DNA of 64,000 nucleotides from Plasmodium coatneyi (lineage: Eukaryota; Apicomplexa; Aconoidasida; Haemosporida; Plasmodiidae), in NCBI RefSeq assembly GCF_001680005.1, contig NC_033564.1:186001-250000 (forward strand), given 5' to 3'. This document shows positions 55,550 through 64,000 of the stretch, in pieces. The position numbers and the translations under genes were made by a program. The notes under the pieces were generated by a model. It was given only the letters and a program-made list of their open reading frames with translations. It did no database searches and was not told where the DNA came from. Numbering within the stretch: the first letter of the stretch is position 1; each line of letters begins with the position of its first letter.

Positions 55550-57626
55550 GCGAAGACGTAGTGGAGAGTGCCTAACTTCACCATGCCATCATCCCATCAA
55601 CCCACCAAAGTTTAAATTTTAGTTTTCAACACGCGCCTTGTACACATATCCATCATATCATGCTTTGCAAAAAAAAAAAAAAAAAAATATAAAAAAATAA
55701 TTCAAGCAACGGTTATTTTTTACATTGCTTTGTTTTTACTTTTTAGCACACGTTATATTTACGTGTTGCTCTATTGTTGTCATGTATATGGATAACATTG
55801 CCACGTGGTACCCTTTCATTATCCCTTTTTTTTTAAAAAGGAGAAGGCTCTCCATCGCATTCACGTTTACAGAAAGAAAAACATATTTCTACACATTTTA
55901 TATGTTATTAATTTAATATATAAATACGTGCCTATATGTGTGTGTTCGCACATAGGCCTACAGTGTACATAATGTGGGTGCCCGCTTGTGTGTTGTTACC
56001 TTTTAAATGTTTTATGCTTTTTCACTAATGTTTGTTTCTTCCCCCTCTGTCTTTGCTCTAATGTCTACTCCTGCGCCTTCTCTTACATCCCCATTTTTGA
56101 ATTTCCCCCCCACAGTGTTCATATAATGCGCATATGCACACGTACGTGCATGTTCCAGGTTTAGGCCCCAATGTAAAAGCAACCTGATGTTGCGTGTGCC
56201 CCACACTCCCCTGCTCGAGTGTCGGCACACATAATGCATCACGCATCACGCGGTTTTACACCCACGTTATGCTATTTACACTGCTCTTCGACTTTTTTTC
56301 TTTTCTTGCGCTATGCCCTTTCTTTTTCTCCAAATTAACAGCAAAACAATTTAGCAAAAGACAAAATTGCAGCATGCTGCATATTTTGTTATCTTTTAAT
56401 CTATTTTTCATCCCAAATATGGAAGTCCCTCGATCGATTTGAAGGGGCTAAATAAATAAATAGGACCACACCAACAATGTAGTAGCCACCATGCGTCCAA
56501 AAAGGTTTCTTCCAAATGCCACGTTGAACACCTCCTTCCGCGCAACAGTTCTCACCCACCCTCCATTATGGTTACATAAAAAATAGCTCTCCCTTCACGC
56601 CCTCGCGGATAGCCCAAACAATCAATTACGAACTGAGCAATTAATAACATCATGCATGTGAACCTTAAAACTGTGCTGACGTAAATACTTGCATCGTGAG
56701 GTACACAAAATGGTTGACCATTCCACAGGGTTTTCATTTTCCTCACCCTAGTTGTCATTCCTCATAAAAATCGTTTAATCGGTTTTCCTGTCTGCATTTC
56801 CACCATCACAGGGGTGGCCAAGTGTAAAGCCACATGTTCAATCAAAGTTGCACACAAGTGGGAAAAAAAAAAAAAAAAAAAAAATATGAACAGTTCATAC
56901 AAAAAGGGCTATTATCTTAGCAAAATTTTTTTTTCATCATCGTGCAAAAGAAAGGCTTTTTTAAGAGAAGAAATGCCAACTCAGCTGTGGTTTCTATCTA
57001 TACCCATCAAACCCACTGATTAAAAGACAAATTAGCGACATGCAACATGTGTCCTAAGCGCTAAAAGTTGCTACGCCTTTGCCAGCCACACTGCCAAAAT
57101 GTCAGGTTGGACAACGGTGGTTTGAACAAAGGGAAAAAAAAAAAAAAAAAAAAAAATATAGCATTATTTCTGACTTGTTCATAAAAAAAAAAAAAAAAAA
57201 AAACAATGCCACACCATTTCACAGCGGTAAGTATGGATATATAAAACTTTCCATAAGCTGAAGAGCAAAAAAACGATGTAATTCCAAAATCTTCATCCTC
57301 CTTAAGAACATGTTAAAAAGGGGTAAAGCTTATTCAACCGCACATTTTACATTTATGTTCATTCGTTTTTCAGCCCTTTTCGTGTATGTTCGAGTTTTAG
57401 CACTTTTTTTTTTTTTATGCTTTTTTTTTGGTTCACTCCTGTCCGCTTCATCAAATGTGTTCTCTCATCCACTCCCGTTAGACACCCTCACAAGGACACA
57501 AATAATTTTCTGCTCCTTCTTATTGGAAAAACCGAGACGAACAAGACAGTAATTAACAAATTGAAGAGCAACGTAGTAACGAACAAACTGACGTGCAAGT
57601 AAACCTGTCATCAATTCAACAGAACA
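55550..57626. other. Intergenic region before the four-helix membrane protein
   Basis: 2.1 kb with A runs at 55669-55687, 56862-56884, 57134-57156 and 57184-57203. The third palindrome copy is at 56885-56899. No supported gene. Confidence 0.5.
56885..56899. repeat. Palindrome TATGAACAGTTCATA, copy 3
   Basis: Identical to copy 1 and, like it, directly downstream of an A run (56862-56884). A T run begins near 56926. Confidence 0.8.
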
Positions 57627-58150
57627 ATGAAAATAGAGAAAGACAAGGTCACCTTCCTTCTTGGGCTCATAGCGTCCATTCTCCTGTTCGTGGTCGGGGG
57701 GCTCTTCAACAACGTCAGCTACCTTTTAGGGTGTTACATATTCCTAGGATTGGTTATGACAGTGTACACCATATTGGCGTTTTTCATTCCCAGCACGAAG
57801 AAGTCAAGAGATTTTGTCTTCTCATACGGAGTCGCCACAGCCTGCATGTTTGTCATATCGCTAATGTTTCACATAATAGTAACTGATTCGAAGGTAAAAT
57901 CATCATGCAGATATAACAATAGCAATTGCGCCAACTATGTATTTATATCCGTGTGTGGGTTTTCTTCAACATTCTGTTTCCTAGCTGCGTCTGTAATGAC
58001 GTTCAAGGTGCTCCACGTTTGGTAAGCGTGCCAACCAAGTTGTTGCTTAACCGTGTGACGTCCCCGCGTTGCGTTCCCGCACATGTCACCATTTTTTCCC
58101 CCCCTAGCTTTTTCCACGCTATAATTGTTTTTCCTGCATTGTTCTACTAA
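57627..58150 (+). CDS. Small four-helix membrane protein
   Basis: Four hydrophobic helices lie at about residues 8-28, 31-53, 69-88 and 104-125, with a short lumenal or cytosolic loop SSCRYNNSNCANY between helices 3 and 4. The unspliced frame ends at TAA after 132 aa (58025). A GTAAGC donor sits at 58022 exactly where the last codon would be split, and a C-rich TAG acceptor at 58106-58107 continues in frame for CFFHAIIVFPALFY and a stop, giving 145 aa. I prefer the spliced form because both splice sites are good. The layout resembles MARVEL-like or other tetraspan proteins, but no signature is clear. Product unknown. Confidence 0.75.
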
Positions 58151-58481
58151 CACATATGTTTCTACAAAAATTGAATAAAATTTGTCTTCCTCGTTTGAAT
58201 TTATCCACCTTATGAGTGCGCATTTCACCGCGACCCGTTGCGCTCGCTACGCCTGCTACGACGTCGTTCAACTCGAACTAGCGATTTTTCGCAAAATCCA
58301 TTTTAAAGTAAGCGTTCACGTTTGGCCGCCTTTAACGGAGAATTGTACCTACGTAGGTTTTCTCAGCGCCCTGCTTGTGTAACACCACTGTAGTTATTTT
58401 CCCACATGGGAAGGGTTAAAAGAGGGGAAGAATAAACAGTCCATTGAAAAGGCAAAGAGGCATACTAATAAAATTGCACAT

Positions 58482-58518
<37 letters not shown>

Positions 58519-58670
58519 GCTAGTTGGCTTGGGGAAAACATCTCAAATGGGTTAAAAGAAATATACACGTAAGCAAAAGTGAACCAATTTAGGCCCCTAA
58601 ATTGGGAAAATAAATGAAAAAGGACACCAGGGGATGCACGCCGACACGACGCTACCAATGATGAACCCCC
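58151..58670. other. Tail-to-tail region before RUVBL1
   Basis: Contains A31 at 58486-58516 followed directly by TAGCTAGTTGG. No coding signal. Confidence 0.6.
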
Positions 58671-60098
58671 TCAATTGACGAATTTGTTGAACTGCTCAGC
58701 CACCCTATGCGCAGAAGTCTTGGCATCCATAAACAGAGCGTCGGCCTGCTCAATGTGCTTTACATCGATAACCGTTTTTCCCTCAATGCTGGCCATAATT
58801 CTAGAGGGCTCCAACAGCAGCATGGCAAAACGGAGGGAGGACTGGCTGCCAATTTTGGCTAGATAATTCATCCCCTCTTCACTAATATTGATCTTTTCCG
58901 TCTTGGCCCGTAGAGCTAAAATTTGAACAATTTCTGTCAGTGTGTATGGAAACGTTTTGACGATGATAAGCCTATCTAGTAGGTCCACGGAAATCCCATG
59001 CGGTTCAATATTATCTGTGCCCTTAACTGTACAGATACCTCTATTCGTGGCCATTATAACAATTGGAGCTAGAGGCGATTCTATGGCCCTATTTAGGTAA
59101 GAGAAACATTCTATGTCTAACATATGTGCTTCGTCTATGTATAGAACCCCCGGTATAATTTCGGCTAGTCCCATTTCTAAAAATTTATTGACTGTTTTGT
59201 TAATTTCTATTCTTAACTTTTCCGTAATTTCTGTCTTTTTAGGTCTCAAATAGGAGTTCAAGACGGAAGCTAGATCTTCGCCTACTGTTGGGTTCGCATT
59301 AGCTAGATCAATATCGTGCAAGGAAATTTGTTGTACGACTTCCTTCTTTTTGTGAACCTCCCCCTTAGGTAGAGATACGTACTCATCAAACTCAATGTCG
59401 TACTCCTTCGAGTAGACATTACATCTACCTAACCTTTTCACATGTCCTGTGTTCGTTTCGATATAAATGACATCTCCAATTTTTATTTTTTCCCTAACAA
59501 TTTGTTCATGTATTTTCGGGGCCAATCTCAACGTCTTTGCACCCTTGACCGTTTTTAGGGTAATAATAATGGCGTTAATCTGTTTAGCTTTATTTAGCGA
59601 ATACATGCACTCATTTTCTTCCACCACCATGTCTACCACCTCTCCTTCGTACACCAATTTTTCATCCTTTATTTTTATGTGTATGCTTTTTCGGAAGGCT
59701 TCTAAAATGACTTCCGTTTTTTTTATTTCGTTACTGTACACTTCGGAACCTGATAAAAACACGAAGGGCATTTTTTTATTTATTTCTCTGCTTATCCCGA
59801 TTGCTAGGGCGCTCTTCCCGCTTCCACTTGGACCCGCTAACAGGATACACTTCCCAGCTAGCTTTTTTTGCTTTATTAAATCCACAAGGAATAAGGATGC
59901 TTCCCTCGCTTTGAATTGCCCAATGAGTCCACACGAATTGTCGAAGAACATCGAATACCTCTCATCCGTTAAATTCACGTCATTTTCGTGCAGGTATATA
60001 TTTGTGTTTACGCCCAACCCCTTGATGTGACTATGGATGTTTACCCTTTCCTTCTTTGCGTCGCTTGACGTGTTCACGCTGGCTAGTTTGATCTGCAT
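58671..60098 (-). CDS. RUVBL1: RuvB-like AAA+ ATPase, RUVBL1/pontin type (RuvB3 by synteny)
   Basis: Single exon, 475 aa from the ATG at 60098; an upstream in-frame TTG is not used. The start region INIHSHIKGLGV-like (here VNIHSHIKGLGVNTNIYL) is typical of RUVBL1. Walker A is GPSGSGKS at residues 89-96 (human has GPPGTGKT), Walker B is IDEAH at 321-325, followed by the sensor region MATNRG and the arginine-finger block HGISVDLLDRLIIV. The insert domain II with KKKEVVQQISLHDIDLANA is present. RUVBL1/2 hexamers serve INO80, SWR1, NuA4 and R2TP complexes. From memory the syntenic P. falciparum gene is called RuvB3. Walker substitutions keep the GxxxxGKS pattern, so ATPase activity is expected. 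Confidence 0.95.
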   Translation of the reverse strand: MQIKLASVNTSSDAKKERVNIHSHIKGLGVNTNIYLHENDVNLTDERYSMFFDNSCGLIGQFKAREASLFLVDLIKQKKLAGKCILLAGPSGSGKSALAIGISREINKKMPFVFLSGSEVYSNEIKKTEVILEAFRKSIHIKIKDEKLVYEGEVVDMVVEENECMYSLNKAKQINAIIITLKTVKGAKTLRLAPKIHEQIVREKIKIGDVIYIETNTGHVKRLGRCNVYSKEYDIEFDEYVSLPKGEVHKKKEVVQQISLHDIDLANANPTVGEDLASVLNSYLRPKKTEITEKLRIEINKTVNKFLEMGLAEIIPGVLYIDEAHMLDIECFSYLNRAIESPLAPIVIMATNRGICTVKGTDNIEPHGISVDLLDRLIIVKTFPYTLTEIVQILALRAKTEKINISEEGMNYLAKIGSQSSLRFAMLLLEPSRIMASIEGKTVIDVKHIEQADALFMDAKTSAHRVAEQFNKFVN

Positions 60099-61319
60099 TT
60101 TCTCCTTCCCCTTAGGTGGCAACGTTGCGTAGGTTCCTCTTCGGGTCTCTTCTCACACGTTCACGGGGAAACAACTGTCCCACGCACCACACATAAATGT
60201 TCTGCTTGGCGAAAATCAATAACGTGGGTAACCTGCAAATTCAAGTCGCACCTATGTGTCAGAGGATGGACTTCCTAAATGGGCGCTTATACGTAGCTAT
60301 TGTACATGCGGGGCAAAATCGAGGAGATATTCCAACTGGTATTCATATGCAGCGTTAACCGCGACATGCGGGCACAGTTGCTAGGTCGGAATGAAATATC
60401 TCCAGCCAGGGTTACATCGCCCGTCGTTTGTTCAGGGGGCACGCTTCTATGGGTTCCGCATACAGATGCAGCATGAGATAAGCTGCCCCCAAAGGTGAAA
60501 AAAAAAAAAAAATAAATAAATAAAATAAAAATAAAATGCATATGCATATACATACATACAAATTTACAACGAAGGGACGCGCTCTTTCCAGCCAAACATG
60601 TTGTTGCTCATTCCTCATGCATTTTTTTCAAATGGATTCTTTCCCTTGGTGCATGGTACGCTACTGGCTAGGACGTTTCTCCGGCTGCCTCTCTGCGCTT
60701 TCCTTTCGGAACGTTCGAATTGGCTGCTCGCTCTTCCGTGTTGCATGTCCCAGCGGTGTATATGCACTCAACTAAGGTTACCTTTTTTTTTTTTTTTTTT
60801 TTTTTTTTTTCCCACCCCGGTAACGGTACTCCGCGTCAGCAGGAAGGGTATACACCTTAAAGCAATGTGATTAAATTTTCACTTCGGGACATCATCGCAA
60901 TAAGCGTTTCGCCAAAACGTGGTAAAGCCTGTTTTACTGGAAGACCAAGTATATAAGTCCTTTTCATTTTCCCCTCTCCATAGTGCGAAAAAAAAAGGGG
61001 AAAAAAACATATCACCCATCCGGGCAGGTTAATTTGAAATATACGAATGTGCTAAGGGTACGTGGCTTCCTCCAAAATGCAGTTTTACCGTTCATCTTAG
61101 GGACATATACTCAGAAAGAATCCCCAGGAAGGATGATGCGGGGCTGATTAGGAAGCGAATCAGTTTGCTGAACAAGTGAGTTGTTCGCACGTGGGCCGCG
61201 TCCCTTGCCCGGTTGCAATACACACACATGAGCACACACGCAACCGTGCGTAGAGATGCCAACCCTATCCATCAATACGAAACAGAAAAACTAATTATTA
61301 TGATAAGCCAAAAATTTAA
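60099..61319. promoter_or_regulatory. Head-to-head region RUVBL1 / uS15, with a cryptic small gene
   Basis: 1.2 kb holding both promoters and a T28 run at 60783-60810. Three possible short exons on the plus strand are described separately. Confidence 0.5.
60197..61319 (+). CDS. Tentative small spliced gene ending YYDKPKI (bS21m-like?)
   Basis: Possible exons 60197-60227 (MFCLAKINNV), 61101-61175 (DIYSERIPRKDDAGLIRKRI) and 61286-61319 (ends NYYDKPKI then TAA), all with GT-AG ends and agreeing phases, would give 46 aa. The order G-L-I followed by Y-Y-D-K-P recalls the mitochondrial ribosomal protein bS21m (human DGLIEDIKHRRYYEKP). The stop codon ends one base before the uS15 start codon at 61320, which is odd for Plasmodium. 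Exon 1 is the weakest link, since another upstream exon could be meant. It may be chance. Confidence 0.28.
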
Positions 61320-62225
61320 ATGAAAAGGATAAGGACATGCTTAGCGCTTTTGCTAGTCCTCCACGTGCAGCTACCACTAGGTGTGCTCTTTTGCCATGGC
61401 TTCGTCTTAGGTGAGGAGCGAAAACCACAACGTGTAAACCACAACGCATAAATCGACACGTGCAAATGTGCCCACTCCTGTTGCGTTTTCTTCCCCCCAG
61501 TCGGCCAACCCATCCAGCTTCAGCACCGCCGCACCGCTACTCCATGCCTCGAAATGCATCCCCATCCTTTGCACCACCCACCTGTGTAGATAAGCGAATT
61601 GTTTCATCCCCCCGTGGATCATGGAGACCTCTTCGAAAAAGAAAGCGCTACGGGAATAATCCTTCCAGGGGGGTGAACACCGACAGTATATACGTGACGT
61701 GGGCCATGTCAGATGGACAGGAAGAGTCGCCCCCTGTGAGTGGTGAGATGCCCAACTTGCGCGAAGAGATGCCAGACGAAGACACAAAAGAAGGACCCTC
61801 CAAGACGAACGTAAAAAGCAAGGCACAAAAACAAAAGGAAGAAATCGAGGAAATTATAAAAAAAAGCGAAAACATAACAGTAGAGCGTTCCTTCTCCTTT
61901 AACAGAAGTGACATAAAAATTAATCCGGTACGTTGGTTGGGCGAAAGTAGACGCGGCAGACAAGGCCAATTTTGCCTGTTTGACTTTACCTGCAGTAAAA
62001 CGCTGCATATGCTTTGACTGTGCGTAACAATATGCCTGTTTATCCCCACCTCCCCCTCGTAGGAACTCCTAAAAGAGCTCATTACGCAAAAGTACCGGAA
62101 GCTCTTTCAGCGCCATGACAAAGACTGCGGCAGTAGCGAAATTCAAATTATCATTTTGACGTTCAAAATATTTTTCCTCACGGAGCATATGAAGCGGAAC
62201 AAAAAGGTGCAAGCCAAAAGTGGAA

Positions 62226-62260
<35 letters not shown>

Positions 62261-62682
62261 ATTAACAAAATAGCTAGCCAAGTGATGGAATATTTGAAAT
62301 ACCTACTGAGGGGGTATCCTCCCGCGGGCAGGCACCTCTTTTGGGGGTCAACCCAATTGTACCACATGTTACACACCACCACGATTTCATTTCCCCTTCG
62401 CAGGACTTTGCTTGCCTGAGAGGCCTCTTCAAATGTGTAAGCCAGCGAAGGAGGTTGCTCGTCTACCTAGGCAGGAAAAACAGAGATATCTTTGACAAAA
62501 TAACAGATTTTTTTAAAATAAAAAAACCGCTGATTCCAGGGACGCCTGAATATTACAACAAGGATCTCAAATACGTTCACTTCCACAACACGAAGAGGTT
62601 TAAAAACAACGCAGAACGGAAGAAAAAGGTTAAGGCGAAGAATAAGAAGGTGCAGACGGACAAAATTTTGTTTGGCGACTGA
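61320..62682 (+). CDS. Apicoplast ribosomal protein uS15, nuclear-encoded precursor
   Basis: Exons 61320-61410, 61524-61927, 62063-62206 and 62404-62682 join in phase to 305 aa. Exon 1 encodes a signal peptide (LALLLVLHVQLPLGVLFCHG). Exon 2 starts with a serine/proline- and arginine-rich, acid-poor stretch (PPHRYSMPRNASPS...WRPLRKRKRYG), the typical bipartite apicoplast leader. A charged linker follows. Exons 3-4 hold the S15 domain: GSSEIQIIILTFKIFFLTEHMKRNKKDF and LRGLFKCVSQRRRLLVYLGR. uS15 binds the central domain of 16S rRNA early in small-subunit assembly. The exon 2 acceptor must be the inner CAG at 61521-61523, because the outer one at 61498-61500 gives stops. The C-terminal KKKVKAKNKK tail is an extension. 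Intron 3 has an A32 run. Confidence 0.87.
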
Positions 62683-63409
62683 TTGGGGGAAGAACGATAG
62701 AGAAGTTTCCACCTTTTGCCTCACATACGTATGTATGTGCCCATTCCGGGGTGAAGAATTATGCACGTCATTCTTTACAAAAAAGGAAACGTTCATAACG
62801 TAGCTTCGCATTTGTGTATTCCGCGGAAAGCATCTTCTGCTATATTTTTTTTTTTTTTTTTTTTTTTTTTCGTAACGTACAAGCGAAGTGGTAAGTCCCC
62901 ATTTCGCATTGCTTTTTTCATCCCCCCTTTTTGTGCATTCCTTTTTTTTACAACATATTGCGTAGGTGTGTCGCACGTGGCTCCGATTTAAAGCGCCACG
63001 TGCAAACCGTTTTGGCGAATCGACTCAGTGAGGCCTATCCGTACTGTTTACACCTCCTCCCCCAATGTGATTCATTCACATAATTATTTTTTCTTCCCAC
63101 CCTCTGTGAAACTTTAAAATAATTTCCCCCCCGTTCGCGCAACACATGCTTGGTGAACGGAACAATAATTGCCGCCCATTTGATAGGCCTCTTCCGCGCA
63201 GTGAATTTCTGCACTCTCTGTGTATAGTTTGAGGGTCCACCGCCACACCATCCCACGTTCCCTTTGCTACGCTTATTGTAAGCTGTTTCGACCTTGTGTG
63301 CCTTCCCTTCTCCTCGCCCTTTTTCCCCTTTTAATAAAAGTAATTGTCACACTTAAACATGGCATAAGAGTGGGCGGCCTTTTCACCCCTTCTTGACTTC
63401 CTCCCCAAA
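62683..63409. other. Intergenic region uS15 to the last gene
   Basis: 727 bp with a T26-class run at 62846-62870. It holds the uS15 3' UTR and the promoter of the next gene. No motif-bearing frame seen. Confidence 0.55.
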
Positions 63410-64000
63410 ATGAGTTGCCTACATGGGAACAATGTAGAACGAGGAGTTTCGCATTTTTTTTTCCCCTTTCACGTTCTGCTGTACGGGTTCCGCAGTTTGT
63501 TTTCCCGTTTGGCGCTTCTCTTCGCCGTGCTGCATGGAGTAACCCTCTGCAAGAGTAACCACGGGGTGGACCCGTCACGGGGCCCCCCTGGTGTGCCCCC
63601 CATTTTCAGCGTCATCAGTAGCGATGTCAAAATGGGCAACCAAGTGGACTACGTGAGGAGGGCGCACCACCAGGAGGGGGTGAAACTGTATGAGCAGGTC
63701 AGGAACAAATGCAAGGTGTACTTTCTGCCGCTCGTCTGGCCGTGCGGCGAGAAGGGGGGTTCACAAGGCAGACACATAGAGGGAGCCATTAACAGGACTG
63801 ATAACAAAACGGATAACAAAACGGCCAACAAAATAGCCAACAAAACAGATAACAAAACCGATGGAAACACCGATGAGGGGCGTGCTGCCCACGCAGGACC
63901 GGGGGACGATGAACCCCCCTTCGAATACCTCCAGCGAAACCTACAACGCACGAAATGCAAAATGGAAAGCTTCGCGTCACACATAGCACAGTCGGACGTT
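63410..64000 (+). CDS. Secreted protein with NKTD repeats, 3' end outside the window
   Basis: The frame from ATG 63410 stays open for 197 codons to the last base. A hydrophobic core (FRSLFSRLALLFAVLHGVTL) after a 26-residue lead is probably a signal sequence or anchor. A serine/lysine-poor, basic stretch follows, then a tandem T-D-N-K repeat (DNKTDNKTANKIANKTDNKT) near residues 125-150. Cysteines are scattered (Cys near 101, 112). No domain is recognised. The presence of a hydrophobic lead plus the next gene being apicoplast uS15 is not enough to predict organelle targeting. Upstream exons cannot be excluded. Cut by the window end. Confidence 0.6.
   Translation, partial: MSCLHGNNVERGVSHFFFPFHVLLYGFRSLFSRLALLFAVLHGVTLCKSNHGVDPSRGPPGVPPIFSVISSDVKMGNQVDYVRRAHHQEGVKLYEQVRNKCKVYFLPLVWPCGEKGGSQGRHIEGAINRTDNKTDNKTANKIANKTDNKTDGNTDEGRAAHAGPGDDEPPFEYLQRNLQRTKCKMESFASHIAQSDV

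Overview
The window is nuclear DNA of a malaria parasite (Plasmodium), most likely of the vivax/knowlesi/cynomolgi clade. The signs are moderate base composition (far less AT-biased than P. falciparum or the rodent parasites), homopolymer A/T runs of 20-34 nt between genes, short GT-AG introns with pyrimidine-rich ends, low-complexity inserts inside genes, apicoplast-type leaders, and a gene order that, from memory, matches the P. falciparum chromosome 11 block from the thioredoxin-like gene through H4, H2B, RPS4, CEN4, PTEX88 and RtcB to RuvB3. I cannot name the species from the sequence alone.

Layout, left to right: the 3' part of a KDEL-tailed thioredoxin-fold protein (+); a WD40 protein (-); a radial spoke head 4/6 homologue (+); RNA polymerase III subunit RPC8 in six exons (-); an MFS-type transporter in nine exons (+); a 6.4 kb gene-poor stretch; a large Ser/Thr kinase with a DFD in place of DFG (+); histone H4 (-) and histone H2B (+) divergent across 3.7 kb; a WRAP73-type WD protein in about nine exons (-); a secreted or type I membrane protein (-); ribosomal protein eS4 with a one-codon first exon (-); a centrin (+); PTEX88, part of the protein export translocon (-); RtcB RNA ligase (+); a nine-exon apicomplexan protein with an N-terminal membrane anchor (+); a small four-helix membrane protein (+); a RUVBL1/pontin ATPase (-); apicoplast ribosomal protein uS15 with signal and transit peptides (+); and the 5' part of a secreted protein with NKTD repeats that runs off the window (+).

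Most genes are housekeeping: chromatin (H4, H2B, RUVBL1), transcription (RPC8), translation (eS4, uS15), RNA repair and splicing (RtcB). A second theme is microtubule structures (radial spoke protein, centrin, WRAP73), and a third is secretion and export (KDEL thioredoxin, PTEX88, signal-peptide proteins). Several multi-exon genes (RPC8, MFS, WRAP73, uS15, the nine-exon protein) are invisible as long open frames. I assembled them exon by exon from splice signals, phase and family motifs.

I see no CRISPR, insertion sequence, tRNA or rRNA. The unexplained signals are a 15-bp palindrome that occurs three times beside homopolymer runs, an AGCTAGCT motif that also sits beside A/T runs, shared CGCGCTAAA motifs in the histone intergenic region, and a few cryptic spliced reading frames. 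These are listed as findings with their doubts.
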